A stretch of 64,000 nucleotides of DNA from JBFWUW01 sp050247075 (GCA_050247075.1 JBFWUW010000020.1:1-64000), one strand, 5' to 3'. Counted from the stretch's first letter, positions 43,350 through 53,410 are shown. The notes: generated by a model not told the origin, from the letters alone. Translations and numbers: made by a program.

Positions 43350-46300
43350 ATGAATCCTTCCCGGCCATTCATTCTGCGGCCGGTTGGCACGGTGCTGTTC
43401 ATGGCCGCCATTTTGCTGGCGGGGGGCATTGCCTACCGGCAGTTGCCGGTCTCGGCGCTGCCGCAGGTCGATTATCCGACCATCCAGGTGTTGACGTTCT
43501 ACCCTGGCGCTAACCCGCAAGTGGTGACGTCGTCCATAACGGCTCCTCTGGAGCGGCAGTTCGGCCAGGTACCGGGTCTGACGCAGATGACCTCATCCAG
43601 CAGTGAAGGCTGCTCGGTGATCACCCTGCGGTTCAGCCTGGAGTTGGACATCGACATCGCCGAGCAGCAGGTGCAAGCGGCGATCAACTCGGCCAGCACT
43701 TTCTTGCCGCGCGATCTGCCCAACCCGCCGATTTACAGCAAGACCAACCCAGCCGACGCGCCGATCCTCACGCTGGGCCTGACATCAGCCTCGCTGCCGC
43801 TGACCAAGGTGCAAGACTACGCCGACACGCGGCTAGCGCAGAAAATCTCGCAACTGTCGGGCGTAGGCATGGTTTCGCTGAGCGGCGGGCAAAAGCCGGC
43901 CGTCCGCATTCAGGCCAACCCCACGGCCCTGGCCGCGCTGGGCCTGGGTTTGGAGGACTTGCGGCTGGCCCTAACACAGGCCAGCGTCAACCAGGCCAAG
44001 GGAAGTTTCGATGGCAGCCTACAGGCTTACACCATCGGGGCCAACGACCAGTTGCTTTCGTCCGAGCAATACCGTGGGCTGATCGTGGCCTATCGAAACA
44101 ACGCGCCAATCAAGCTAGCCGACGTGGCCGACGTCGTGGACGATGCCGAAAACCTTCGCCAGGCCGCCTGGATGAACGATACGCCAGCCGTGATCGTCAA
44201 TATCCAGCGGCAGCCGGGGGCCAACATCATCGAAGTCGTCGATCGGGTCAAAGCCCTGCTTCCGCAATTGCAGGCTTCTCTGCCGGCGGCCATTGATGTG
44301 GCCGTGCTGACCGACCGCACGATTACCATTCGGGCCTCGGTGCATGAAGTACAGGTCGAGGTGCTGCTGGCGGTAGGCCTGGTGGTGCTGGTGATGTTTC
44401 TCTTTCTGCGCAACGTGCGGGCCACCATCATTCCCAGCGTGGCGGTGCCGTTGTCACTGGTCGGCACATTCGCCGCCATGTACCTGCTGCGGTACAGCCT
44501 CAACAATCTAACCCTCATGGCGCTGGTCATCTCGACCGGGTTCGTGGTCGATGACGCCATCGTGATGGTCGAAAACATCATCCGCTACATTGAGGCGGGC
44601 GAACGTCCGCTGCCGGCCGCGCTGCGGGGGGCGCAAGAGATCGGCTTCACCATCGTCTCCTTAAGTGTCTCGCTCATCGCGGTGCTGATCCCGCTGCTGT
44701 TCATGGGAGACATCGTCGGGCGGCTGTTTCGCGAGTTCGCCGTTACGCTCAGCGTGACGATCGTCGTCTCCGCGATAGTTTCGCTGACGCTCACGCCCAT
44801 GATGTGCGCCCAGATGCTGCGGCATGTGCAAGAGACGCGGCACGGCTGGCTGTTCCGCGTTTCAGAAGCGTCGTTCGACCTGGTGATTCGTCTGTATGGT
44901 CGTTCGTTGCGGGTCGTGCTGCGGGCACGTTTGCTGACGATGCTGGTAGCGGCCGCCACGTTGGCGGCCACGGTCTATCTGTACGCCATCGCGCCCAAGG
45001 GATTCTTTCCGGTGCAGGATACGGGCGTCATCTTGGGTATTTCCGAGGCCCCGCAAGATATTTCGTTTGTCGCCATGGCCCAGCGGCAGTTGGCGTTGAA
45101 TAAAGTCATCTTGCAAGATCCGGCCGTGGCCAGCCTGTCGTCGTTCATCGGCATCGACGGCACCAACATCACTGCCAACAGCGGCCGCATCCAGATCAAC
45201 CTGAAGCCGCTGCGGGAACGCCAGCTCAACGCCAGCCAGGTAATCCGCCGATTGCAGCCGTTGATCGAGCAGGTGCCGGGGATCGCCTTGTACATGCAGC
45301 CGGTCCAAGACCTGTCGGTCGAAACCAAAGTCAGCCGCACCCAATACCAGTACAGCCTGGAAGACCCCGACGCCCAGGAACTGGCCGAGTGGACCACGCG
45401 GCTGTACGAACGGCTGCGGGAACTGCCCCAACTGCGCGACGTGGCCACTGACCAGCAAAACGACGGGCTGCAATCGCAAGTGGTGATTGACCGCGACTCG
45501 GCGGCCCGGTTGGGCGTGACACCGCAAATGATCGACGACGCGCTGTACAACGCCTTTGGGCAACGGCAGATAAGCATCATGTTTACGCCGTCGAACCAGT
45601 ATCGTGTCGTGCTGGAGGCACAACCGCGTTTCCGCGATAGCCCGTCCGACCTGCAAGACATCTACGTCCGCACGGCCGAAGGGGGCCAGGTGCAACTCTC
45701 GGCCATCACGGTTATCGAACAAATCCGCATGCCGCTGGCCATCAATCACCAGGGACAGTTTCCGGTAGCCACCATCTCGTTCAATCTGGCTCCTGGCGTT
45801 TCGTTGGGAAATGCCGTGCAGGCCGTTGAAGCGGCCCGGGCCGAGATCGGCTTGCCCGCCAGCATTCAGGCCGGCTTTCAGGGGACCGCCGAGGCCTTTC
45901 AAACCTCGCTTAAGAACGAACCGCTGTTGATTCTGGCCGCGCTGGTGGTGGTCTATATCGTGTTGGGCGTGCTGTACGAAAGCTACGTCCACCCCATCAC
46001 CATATTGTCCACCCTGCCCTCGGCCGGGGTGGGGGCGATTGCCGCCTTGCTGCTCTGCGGCGAGGACCTCAATGTGATTGCGCTGATTGGCATTATCTTG
46101 TTGATCGGCATCGTCAAGAAGAACGCCATCATGATGATCGACTTTGCCCTGGAGGCGGAACGCAACAGCGGCCTCAGCCCGCTCGATGCCATCTACGAGG
46201 CTTGCCTGCTGCGGTTTCGTCCGATCATGATGACCACCATGGCGGCCTTGTTGGGGGCGGTGCCGCTGGCCTTGGGGACCGGAGTAGGGTCGGAACTGCG

Positions 46301-46475
46301 CCGACCGCTGGGCATTACCATTATCGGCGGGCTGGTTTGCAGCCAAGTGCTGACCCTGTACACCACGCCGGTGATCTATCTGGCATTCGACCGGCTAGGC
46401 CGAATGTTTGGCAAGCAGCCAAGAGGCCAAGCCGGCGACGAACCGCGCGAAGATGCAACAGCGGAGGAGGCATGA
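43350..46475 (+). CDS. RND efflux pump subunit (MdtB-like)
   Basis: 1041 residues, a full hydrophobe/amphiphile efflux-type RND protein with twelve membrane helices and two large periplasmic loops. Start: MNPSRPFILRPVGTVLFMAAI. The proton relay is intact: paired aspartates in GFVVDDAIVMVENI (helix 4) and the lysine in IGIVKKNAIMMIDFA (helix 10). Periplasmic porter motif VDYPTIQVLTFYPGANPQVV is present. Pairing with a second pump gene downstream indicates a heteromultimeric pump as in MdtBC. Stop overlaps the next ATG (ATGA). Confidence 0.95.
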   Translation: MNPSRPFILRPVGTVLFMAAILLAGGIAYRQLPVSALPQVDYPTIQVLTFYPGANPQVVTSSITAPLERQFGQVPGLTQMTSSSSEGCSVITLRFSLELDIDIAEQQVQAAINSASTFLPRDLPNPPIYSKTNPADAPILTLGLTSASLPLTKVQDYADTRLAQKISQLSGVGMVSLSGGQKPAVRIQANPTALAALGLGLEDLRLALTQASVNQAKGSFDGSLQAYTIGANDQLLSSEQYRGLIVAYRNNAPIKLADVADVVDDAENLRQAAWMNDTPAVIVNIQRQPGANIIEVVDRVKALLPQLQASLPAAIDVAVLTDRTITIRASVHEVQVEVLLAVGLVVLVMFLFLRNVRATIIPSVAVPLSLVGTFAAMYLLRYSLNNLTLMALVISTGFVVDDAIVMVENIIRYIEAGERPLPAALRGAQEIGFTIVSLSVSLIAVLIPLLFMGDIVGRLFREFAVTLSVTIVVSAIVSLTLTPMMCAQMLRHVQETRHGWLFRVSEASFDLVIRLYGRSLRVVLRARLLTMLVAAATLAATVYLYAIAPKGFFPVQDTGVILGISEAPQDISFVAMAQRQLALNKVILQDPAVASLSSFIGIDGTNITANSGRIQINLKPLRERQLNASQVIRRLQPLIEQVPGIALYMQPVQDLSVETKVSRTQYQYSLEDPDAQELAEWTTRLYERLRELPQLRDVATDQQNDGLQSQVVIDRDSAARLGVTPQMIDDALYNAFGQRQISIMFTPSNQYRVVLEAQPRFRDSPSDLQDIYVRTAEGGQVQLSAITVIEQIRMPLAINHQGQFPVATISFNLAPGVSLGNAVQAVEAARAEIGLPASIQAGFQGTAEAFQTSLKNEPLLILAALVVVYIVLGVLYESYVHPITILSTLPSAGVGAIAALLLCGEDLNVIALIGIILLIGIVKKNAIMMIDFALEAERNSGLSPLDAIYEACLLRFRPIMMTTMAALLGAVPLALGTGVGSELRRPLGITIIGGLVCSQVLTLYTTPVIYLAFDRLGRMFGKQPRGQAGDEPREDATAEEA

Positions 46476-49400
46476 GCCTTTCGACACCCTTCATCCATCG
46501 ACCGGTGGGGACCACGCTGTTGACCGCGGCGATAACGCTGTCCGGCGCGATCGCCTATTTCTTGCTGCCGGTGGCACCGTTGCCCCAGGTAGAGTTTCCC
46601 ACGATCCAGGTTTCAGCCAGCTTGCCGGGTGCCAGCCCAGAAACAATGGCGTCGAGCGTGGCCACTCCGCTGGAGCGCGAGTTTGGCCGCATTGCCGGCG
46701 TGACGGAGATGACCTCCTCCAGCACGTTGGGCACGACCAGCGTGACACTGCAATTCGAACTCGACCGCAGCATCGACGCCGCCGCCCGCGATGTGCAAGC
46801 CGCCATCAACGCCGCCCGCGGCCGGCTGCCGCCAAACTTGCCCGCCACGCCAACCTACCGCAAGGTCAACCCGGCCGACGCCCCTGTGATGATCGTGGCG
46901 TTGACCTCGCAAACCTACACCAAGCCCAAGATGTACGACGTGGCTTCGACCATCTTGCAGCAAAAACTGTCGCAAGTCCGCGGCGTGGGCCAGGTCAACG
47001 TGGGGGGAGGCTCGCAGCCGGCGGTGCGGGTAGACGTTAACCCTACGATCCTCAACAACCTCGGCCTGGGCCTGGAGGATGTGCGGGTAGCGCTGGCCAA
47101 CGCCAATGCCAACCGCCCCACGGGACAGGTGGCGGACGGCAGCCATGCATGGTCGATTGGCGTCACCGACCAACTGCTGCAAGCCGACGAGTACCGGCCG
47201 TTGATCGTGATCTACCGCAACGGCGCGCCGATTCGGCTCGACAGCATCGCCACGGTCAGCGACTCGGTGGAGGACATCCGTGCCACCGGCATTACCAATG
47301 GCAAGCCGTCGATCATGCTCATCTTGTATCGGCAGCCAGGCGCCAACATCATCGAAACGGTCGACCGCGTGCGAGCGCTGCTGCCGCAACTGCAAGCCCA
47401 GATACCGGCCGATATCCATCTGGAAGTCAGCATGGACCGCACCACCACCATTCGCGCCGGGCTGGCCGACGTGCAACTGACGCTGTGCATCTCCGTGGGC
47501 CTGGTGATTCTGGTGGTGTTTTTGTTCTTGCGCGACGCGCGGGCCACGCTCATTCCCAGCGTGGCGGTGCCGGTCTCGCTGATTGGCACCTTCGGCGTGA
47601 TGTACCTGCTGGACTACAGCCTGGACAATCTCTCGCTGATGGCGCTCACCATCGCCACTGGTTTTGTGGTGGACGATGCCATCGTGGTGGTGGAGAACGT
47701 CACCCGGCATATCGAGGATGGTGCCACGCCGCTGCGCGCGGCGATGGATGGTGCGCGGGAGATTGGCTTTACGGTGTTGTCGATCAGCGTTTCGCTGGTG
47801 GCGGTGTTCATTCCCATTTTGTTGATGGGAGGCATCGTGGGACGGCTGTTTCGCGAGTTCGCGGTGACGCTGTCGGTGGCGATTGGCGTGTCGCTTATTG
47901 TCTCGCTGACCACCACCCCCATGATGTGCGCGGCGCTGTTGCGGTCGAAGAGCCAGCAGCGGCGCGGCCCCTGGTTTCGCGGCAGCGAGCGGGCCTTCGA
48001 TTGGGTTCTGGGCTGGTACGAGGCCACGCTAGCCTGGGTGCTGCGCCATCAACGTACCACCTTGACCGTGCTGTTGGCCACCGTGGCCTGCACTGTCTAT
48101 TTGTACGTCATCATTCCCAAGGGCTTTTTTCCGCAGCAAGATACCGGGCGGGTGTTCGGCACGCTGCAAGCCGATCAGGGAACCTCTTACCAGGCCATGA
48201 AACGACTGCTAGAGCAGTTTGCCCAGGCCGTTAGCGAGGATCCGGCGATTGAGGCGGTCAGTGCCTTTACTGGCGGCCGCGGAGGCAGCGCCACCAATAC
48301 GGCCCGCGTCTTCGCCAGTCTGAAGCCGCTTGAGGAACGGGGCATCAGCTCCGACCAGGTGATTGGCCGGCTGCGCGGGCGGCTGGCCAATCTGGCGGGT
48401 GCCACGCTAATTTTGCAAACGTCGCAAGATGTGCGGATTGGCGGGCGCGGCGGCAACGCCCAGTATCAATTCACCCTGCGCGGCGACGACCTGGACGAAC
48501 TCAACCAGTGGGGCCCCAAGGTGCGGGCCGCCCTCCGCGGGCTGCCGCAAGTGGTCGATGTCAGCAGCGACCAGCAAAACGGCGGGCTGCAAGTCGAGTT
48601 GTCGATCGACAGGGACGAAGCCGCCCGGCTGGGCGTCACGCCCAGGCAGATTGACGACACCCTGTACGATGCCTTCGGCCAGCGGCAAGTCTCCATCATG
48701 TACAAGCCGCTCAACCAGTACCGCGTGGTGCTGGGGGTAGAGCCAGGATTCGGACAAAACCCCGACGGCCTGCGGCACGTTTACGTTCGCGGCAGCGGCG
48801 GCCAGCAGATTCCACTTAGCGCCCTGGCCAGCTACCGGCCCGCCAATACGCCGCTGGCGGTTAGCCATTCGGGGCAGTTTCCCTCCGTCACAATCTCTTT
48901 CAATCTGGCGGCGGGCACTTCGCTGGGAGAGGCCGTCGATATCATCGAGGCCACCACGACAAAGATGGGCATGCCCGGTTCCATCCAGGGCAGCTTCTCG
49001 GGCACGGCCCAGGCATTTCGCGACTCGCTGCGCGACGAACCGATGCTGATTCTGGCGGCGCTGGTCACGGTGTTCATCGTGCTGGGCATTTTGTACGAAA
49101 GCTACATCCACCCCATTACGATTCTCTCCACGCTCCCCTCGGCTGGCGTGGGGGCGCTGTTAGCCCTGATGTTGTGCGGCACCGACCTGAGTCTGATCGC
49201 GCTGATTGGCATTATCTTGCTGATCGGCATCGTCAAGAAGAATGCGATCATGATGGTCGATTTCGCGCTGGATGTAGAACGCCGCCACGGACTGTCGCCC
49301 GACGAGGCCATCTTTCAGGCCTGCATCCTCCGCTTTCGGCCCATCACCATGACCACGCTGGCCGCCCTGCTGGGCGGGTTGCCGCTGGCCCTAGGCAGCG

Positions 49401-49540
49401 GCAACGGGGCCGAACTCCGCCAACCGCTGGGCATTGCCGTGGTGGGCGGGCTGATTTTCAGCCAGATGCTAACGCTATACACCACACCCGTGGTCTACCT
49501 CTACCTTGACCGCCTCCGCCTGTGGTGGAATCGGCCGTGA
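46472..49540 (+). CDS. RND efflux pump subunit (MdtC-like)
   Basis: 1022 residues from the ATG at 46472, which overlaps the previous stop by four bases and is preceded by a strong GGAGGAGG; the long open frame further upstream lies over the other pump gene and is not used. N-terminus MSLSTPFIHRPVGTTLLTAA. Proton-relay aspartates in GFVVDDAIVVVENV and lysine in IGIVKKNAIMMVDFA are present, with porter motif EFPTIQVSASLPGASPE. Second pump of an MdtABC-like operon. No outer-membrane TolC-type gene follows within the window. Confidence 0.95.
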   Translation: MSLSTPFIHRPVGTTLLTAAITLSGAIAYFLLPVAPLPQVEFPTIQVSASLPGASPETMASSVATPLEREFGRIAGVTEMTSSSTLGTTSVTLQFELDRSIDAAARDVQAAINAARGRLPPNLPATPTYRKVNPADAPVMIVALTSQTYTKPKMYDVASTILQQKLSQVRGVGQVNVGGGSQPAVRVDVNPTILNNLGLGLEDVRVALANANANRPTGQVADGSHAWSIGVTDQLLQADEYRPLIVIYRNGAPIRLDSIATVSDSVEDIRATGITNGKPSIMLILYRQPGANIIETVDRVRALLPQLQAQIPADIHLEVSMDRTTTIRAGLADVQLTLCISVGLVILVVFLFLRDARATLIPSVAVPVSLIGTFGVMYLLDYSLDNLSLMALTIATGFVVDDAIVVVENVTRHIEDGATPLRAAMDGAREIGFTVLSISVSLVAVFIPILLMGGIVGRLFREFAVTLSVAIGVSLIVSLTTTPMMCAALLRSKSQQRRGPWFRGSERAFDWVLGWYEATLAWVLRHQRTTLTVLLATVACTVYLYVIIPKGFFPQQDTGRVFGTLQADQGTSYQAMKRLLEQFAQAVSEDPAIEAVSAFTGGRGGSATNTARVFASLKPLEERGISSDQVIGRLRGRLANLAGATLILQTSQDVRIGGRGGNAQYQFTLRGDDLDELNQWGPKVRAALRGLPQVVDVSSDQQNGGLQVELSIDRDEAARLGVTPRQIDDTLYDAFGQRQVSIMYKPLNQYRVVLGVEPGFGQNPDGLRHVYVRGSGGQQIPLSALASYRPANTPLAVSHSGQFPSVTISFNLAAGTSLGEAVDIIEATTTKMGMPGSIQGSFSGTAQAFRDSLRDEPMLILAALVTVFIVLGILYESYIHPITILSTLPSAGVGALLALMLCGTDLSLIALIGIILLIGIVKKNAIMMVDFALDVERRHGLSPDEAIFQACILRFRPITMTTLAALLGGLPLALGSGNGAELRQPLGIAVVGGLIFSQMLTLYTTPVVYLYLDRLRLWWNRP

Positions 49541-49637
49541 CGAACTTCGCCCTCGTTGTCTCCGTAGCACGGCCTTCGGCACACGGGCGGATTTGCCTGC
49601 CGTGGATGAATCCCACACTACCGTGCCCCGGGGTACC

Positions 49638-50969
49638 TCACCCGCCCGCCTGAAACAGATCATCAATCGTTACCGGCCCGGCGTTGGCGTTGGGCACCAT
49701 CGCCACGGGGCGCGGCTTGGCCACTGGCTCTACGTGGGTTAGCCGCTGCCGGTTGAGCATGCTGCCGGGGGGCATGGCGGCAATCTTTAGCGGCAGATCG
49801 AGTTCCGCTAGCACGCGGGCTTCCAGGTCGCGGTACAAAGCTTCGTTCAGTGCGGCGGCCTCGGCCCGAAAAACCACATGGTCGGGCCGCACTTCCAACA
49901 GCCAGAAATCGCCAATGGCTTCCACCGGCGCGGGCAGAATCCGCTCTTCAATGTCGCGGACGAAGAACCCCCGCCCGTCAAACTCGAAACGGTTAAAATC
50001 ACGGCCATGATGGTCGATGACCGGCGACTGCCGCCCGCAACCGCAACTGTCGCCGGGCCGCAGGCGGATGTAGTCCCCCAGAATATAACGCAGCAGCGGC
50101 ATCGCCTCGCGGGTGAGTGTCGTCAGCACGGCCACGCCCATTTGGCCGGGCGGAACCGGTTGCGAGGTGGCGGGGTCCAGCGACTCCAACAAAAAGTGGT
50201 CCCACGCCAGGTGCAGCTTACCGCGCGGGCAATCGGCGGCGATGTTGCCCGCCTCGGTGCAGCCATACATGTTGAAGACAGGCGCGTTCCAAGCGGCGGA
50301 AATCCGCTGGCGGCGGACATCGGTCAGTAGTTCGCCCGCCGTGAGCAGGGCCCGCAAATGTGGAAAATCTCGGGCCGGGTCGCGGCCGCTCAACCGGGCT
50401 GCCTCGGCCAGCCACAGCGCCTCGGTCGGCAAACAGGCCAGCACGGTGACTTCCAACTTGGCCAGCAGGTCAATCACTCGGCCATATGGCGAGATCGTCG
50501 ATCGGCTGCTCACCGGCACCACGCACGCGCCCCGGTTGCGGGCGGCCTGCGTGACAATATGGGCCGGCACGCTAATGGCATAGGGAAACCGCACCAGTAC
50601 CCTGTCGCCGGGGTGCATTTCCGCCGCGGCCTGATTGATCTGCGCGGCGTAGGCGTGCAAATCGTGTTCGGTCATCCAGCTTGAAGCGGGCGTGCCCGTC
50701 GTGCCAAACGACTCATGGTACTGAAACAGCTTTTCGCGCTGCACGGCCACCAGCCCAAACGGAGAGGCCGCCCGCACGTCCTCCTTGGTGGTCAGCGGCA
50801 GCCGCGCCAAATCGGCCAGGGACTCCACCTTCACATCCCGCAGCAACGGCCCATAGTGGGGCGATTGGCCAGCCGCCGCGACCGTCTCGCGCAGCGCCGT
50901 CAACTGGTAAGGAGCAATCCGCTCCAAAGACCAGGCCAGGCGGTCAGCGTTTTGGTCAGGAAAGGGCAT
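49638..50969 (-). CDS. PaaK-like acyl-adenylate/CoA ligase
   Basis: 443 residues of the phenylacetate-CoA ligase/coenzyme F390 synthetase group. Motifs: ATP-binding loop HESFGTTGTPASSW, VLVRFPYAISVP, a GELLTDVRRQRI stretch, adenylate motif MYGCTEAG, and LRYILGDYIRLRPGDSCGCGR, where the Cys pattern recalls PaaK relatives. The C-terminal AMP-binding lid is present (LEVRPDHVVFRAEAA). It activates a carboxylic acid with ATP; the acid is unknown. The neighbouring amidohydrolase gene (56 bases upstream) suggests a joint pathway, possibly aromatic-acid degradation, which is inference. Confidence 0.85.
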   Translation of the reverse strand: MPFPDQNADRLAWSLERIAPYQLTALRETVAAAGQSPHYGPLLRDVKVESLADLARLPLTTKEDVRAASPFGLVAVQREKLFQYHESFGTTGTPASSWMTEHDLHAYAAQINQAAAEMHPGDRVLVRFPYAISVPAHIVTQAARNRGACVVPVSSRSTISPYGRVIDLLAKLEVTVLACLPTEALWLAEAARLSGRDPARDFPHLRALLTAGELLTDVRRQRISAAWNAPVFNMYGCTEAGNIAADCPRGKLHLAWDHFLLESLDPATSQPVPPGQMGVAVLTTLTREAMPLLRYILGDYIRLRPGDSCGCGRQSPVIDHHGRDFNRFEFDGRGFFVRDIEERILPAPVEAIGDFWLLEVRPDHVVFRAEAAALNEALYRDLEARVLAELDLPLKIAAMPPGSMLNRQRLTHVEPVAKPRPVAMVPNANAGPVTIDDLFQAGG

Positions 50970-50978
50970 GGGAGGCTA

Positions 50979-51031
50979 GTTGTCAGTTGTCAGTGTTCGG
51001 TGTTCGGTGTTTCATACCTCATGCCTCATAC
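50979..51031. repeat. Short tandem heptamer repeats
   Basis: Between two minus-strand genes the sequence contains GTTGTCA twice in a row (from 50979), then GTGTTCG twice (from 50993), then CTCATACCTCATGC-type repeats up to about 51031, reaching into the stop of the amidohydrolase gene (51026). Such units vary by slippage and could have shaped the C-terminus of that gene. Confidence 0.55.
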
Positions 51032-51787
51032 CTTTCCCGCCTTCCCGATCAGCCTCAATATATTTCCCCCCATCACCGCTTCGTGCGCAGCGCTGTCGAG
51101 GAGGCGGATTTTTTGCAGTTCCACGAGCGGGTGAGAGAGGGGGAATTCCGAGCCAAAGATCAGTTTTTCCCGGCCCAGGCGGCGGAGGGCGTCTTTCATG
51201 ATCAAGAAATTGCCCAGGGAACTCTCCAGGTATAAGTTGGGGAATTGGGCGGCAAACTCGATAGCGTCGGCATCCCCCGGCCCAAACCCCATATGCCCCA
51301 AAATGAAGTTGGTCTTGGGGAACCGCCGGGCATAGTTGGCAAAATCGGCCGTGGTGGCACCCGGCGCGGGGACGACATGCGAATAGACCGGAAAGCCCAA
51401 GTCGCCGCATAATTGGGCAATGTCTTCCAGCACCGGCGCGTCGAACTGAAACCTGTGTACAATCGGGGCCAGCTTCACCCCGCGGCAGCCATGCTCAAAG
51501 CCGGCCTTGGCCATCCGCACGGCCGCTTCGCCGTCGTGCGGGTTGACACACACCAGCCCGTGCAACCGGTCGGGGTGGGCGGTAATGGCGTCGCACACCA
51601 GGTGGTTGGGAATGTGCGGGTCGATTTTGACCTTGCCCATCATCACGCGGCTGAATTGCCGCACGTCGATCATGCCGCCCGGCACGCACAGCGCCTGGTC
51701 AATGCCCGCCTGGTCAAGCTGGACCAGCAGCGTGTCGACATTGCCGTAATCTTGTTTGAGCAGATGAACGTGGCCGTCGATAATCAT
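51026..51787 (-). CDS. Amidohydrolase family (TIM-barrel metal-dependent hydrolase)
   Basis: 253 residues from ATG 51787 (MIIDGHVHLL); an upstream in-frame ATG at 51832 would add 15. The metal site of the amidohydrolase-2 family is visible: HVH near the N-terminus, CVNPHDG, GVKLAPIVHRFQF, VYSHVVPAPG and the aspartate region FILGHMGFGPGDADAIEF. The group includes decarboxylases and lactonases. Gene order with the PaaK-like ligase suggests a shared substrate. Confidence 0.87.
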   Translation of the reverse strand: MIIDGHVHLLKQDYGNVDTLLVQLDQAGIDQALCVPGGMIDVRQFSRVMMGKVKIDPHIPNHLVCDAITAHPDRLHGLVCVNPHDGEAAVRMAKAGFEHGCRGVKLAPIVHRFQFDAPVLEDIAQLCGDLGFPVYSHVVPAPGATTADFANYARRFPKTNFILGHMGFGPGDADAIEFAAQFPNLYLESSLGNFLIMKDALRRLGREKLIFGSEFPLSHPLVELQKIRLLDSAAHEAVMGGNILRLIGKAGKV

Positions 51788-51860
51788 GATTCGATCGTGG
51801 GCGGATGGGCCAAGGGTTGGCGCGATCGGCACATAAGCAGGCAGGCGAACCGCGCATCTG

Positions 51861-52268
51861 CTAAAGGATAGCCGAGAACCACAGCAGAATCAGCCCCGCA
51901 TTGGCGACAATTCCCACGCCGGCGTAAGCCAGCAACCGCCAGGCCCGTAGCCGCACGCCACCGCTAAAGCCAATGATCCCCAGCACCAATCCCGAACCCG
52001 CGATCAGAATCGAAAAGATCGCCAATCCCGCCGCGAACCAATACTTGTCCCCGCCCGCCAGGCCGCCCGTAAACATGGACCGCACGAAGGCTCCCACGAC
52101 AACCACGGCCAGCGGTGCGTAGGCCGAAAACCGGGCGGCCTGAAAAGCAAACGGCCGCACGGCGGCGCTGCCGAGCGACAGCCCCGCCGCCGGTTCCAAG
52201 CTGTTCTCGCCCGCGGGCGAAGCATAAGCGTTGGTGGGGTTTTTATCTTTATCGTCGGAAGATGGCAT
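51861..52268 (-). CDS. Membrane protein of unknown function
   Basis: 135 residues from ATG 52268. A Ser/Asp-rich cytoplasmic tail is followed by three or four hydrophobic helices: YAPLAVVVVGAFVRSMF, WFAAGLAIFSILIAGSGLVL and LLAYAGVGIVANAGLILLWF. No family recognised. It is 73 bases upstream of the amidohydrolase start, on the same strand. Confidence 0.72.
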   Translation of the reverse strand: MPSSDDKDKNPTNAYASPAGENSLEPAAGLSLGSAAVRPFAFQAARFSAYAPLAVVVVGAFVRSMFTGGLAGGDKYWFAAGLAIFSILIAGSGLVLGIIGFSGGVRLRAWRLLAYAGVGIVANAGLILLWFSAIL

Positions 52269-52309
52269 TGTTCCGCTACGTTGAACGAGGTGGTGGGATG
52301 GCGGGTTTC

Positions 52310-52762
52310 TTATGAGATCTTCTTGAATTCATCCATCGTGAGAACCCGGATATTTTGTATGGTTGGGTCTGCTAAGAGTATCGACTGCAGCATGCCTAGC
52401 AACGCGGATAGCGCTGAATCTGACGTTGATCGCCGGATGAGCGAAGCAAACAGTCCTTTCACTCGGTTGGTCTGCAGTGCCCAAAAGTTGGCGGGCTGTG
52501 TGCCGACAGGGCACCAATGGACTGAGAAGCCATATTCGGACCCATTGATGCTCGCATACCAATGCCACGCGCCGTCGCCGCTCTCCGGCGTTTCAAACAG
52601 CAGTGTTGCACCGTGGGCCTCCATTTTGCCCATCAGATACTGAGCGGCGTCCTTGCCAAATGCATTGTCGTCACGAAACGATCCCTCGGCGGGAAGCTGC
52701 GTAGTGAATCGGGCCGATTCAAACAGCATAACGCGGATTTCGTTCGTATTGTCGGCGGGCAT
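52310..52762 (-). CDS. Protein of unknown function (150 residues)
   Basis: 150 residues from ATG 52762. No signal peptide or membrane helix. Composition is less Ala/Arg-rich than neighbouring genes, with many Phe, Trp and Asn (DGAWHWYASINGSEYGFSV; PANFWALQTNRVKGLFASL). It looks like a small cytoplasmic domain protein, of the size of immunity-type proteins, but no family could be assigned. Base usage appears lower in GC than nearby genes, and it borders a gene-poor island, so it may have arrived by transfer. Confidence 0.65.
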   Translation of the reverse strand: MPADNTNEIRVMLFESARFTTQLPAEGSFRDDNAFGKDAAQYLMGKMEAHGATLLFETPESGDGAWHWYASINGSEYGFSVHWCPVGTQPANFWALQTNRVKGLFASLIRRSTSDSALSALLGMLQSILLADPTIQNIRVLTMDEFKKIS

Positions 52763-52888
52763 TTAGTACGCCATCCATCCAATAGTTCGTCGTCACCTGG
52801 CTCGTCAAAGTGGCCTGGACTCCTTGCTGGGAGCTGCGTTCCGACTATTTCCGCGAAGCATTAGCATCAACGACCTCAAGATCCTCGT

Positions 52889-52981
52889 ACCAGTTCTTGT
52901 CCTACTCGTGCCGCATCACCCGAAGCAGGCGTCGTGCGCGAAAATGGCATTACGCCGCGCGGCGTAAATGCGAGAACTGGT
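52889..52981. repeat. Nested palindromes in the gene-poor island
   Basis: Outer arms ACCAGTTCT (52889-52897) and AGAACTGGT (52973-52981) are reverse complements. Near the right arm lies a perfect 16-base palindrome, TACGCCGCGCGGCGTA (52951-52966). The layout could be the ends of a small mobile element or a protein-binding site. Confidence 0.6.
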
Positions 52982-53183
52982 AAAGTCAGGGAGGCACTAG
53001 CGTTCATTCGGCTTTGTTGAGCACCTTAGACCTAGGCGGCAATCTTGGGGGAGGGCGTTGTCCGGCGTTGGGCCGTTGCTGAGTAACACCGCATCACTCC
53101 GCCAGAAAAGCCTGCCTGCTCAAGGCAGAGGCATCAAGGAGACGCTCTGTAACTTATATCTGAACAACTAATTCAATTGTCTA

Positions 53184-53214
53184 TTGACAATATGATCGAA
53201 AAATAGTACATAAT
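53184..53214 (+). promoter_or_regulatory. Possible sigma-70-type promoter
   Basis: TTGACA at 53184-53189 matches the -35 consensus perfectly. CATAAT lies 19 bases further (53209-53214), and TACATA 17 bases further, in a very A/T-rich stretch. It points into the tandem repeats at 53521. Transcription is inferred. Confidence 0.35.
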
Positions 53215-53388
53215 TAGCAAGCGGCCCCGCGCGCCGACGCGGCTTTTGCGCGTCCATGTCCCGCAGGGCACCCAAACCGCCCAAGTACCACCGTTCGCCG
53301 CGTGCTCGTACAGCATGGCCGTGGCGGATGGTGCATCGGGCGAGTGACTGATTTACGGCTACCGTGGCCGGCTGGCTGGTCGTTCCGT

Positions 53389-53410
53389 CGGAGGCGATCT
53401 TATCGCCGAT
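53389..53410. repeat. REP-like single module (copy 4)
   Basis: CGGA, stem GGCGAT, loop CTT, stem ATCGCC, then GAT. The stem is identical to that of copy 1, but the GTAG tetranucleotide is replaced by GTCG and the loop differs. Confidence 0.55.

Noticed and set aside
44862..46346. A long minus-strand open frame (494 codons) opposite the MdtB-like gene
   Set aside because: It is a frame shadow of a conserved RND pump in GC-rich DNA; its composition is His/Gly/Gln-rich and shows no family motif.
53010..53040. Possible insertion-sequence end (GGCTTTGTTGAGC)
   Set aside because: Resembles the terminal bases of some IS families, but no matching inverted repeat, target duplication or transposase could be found.
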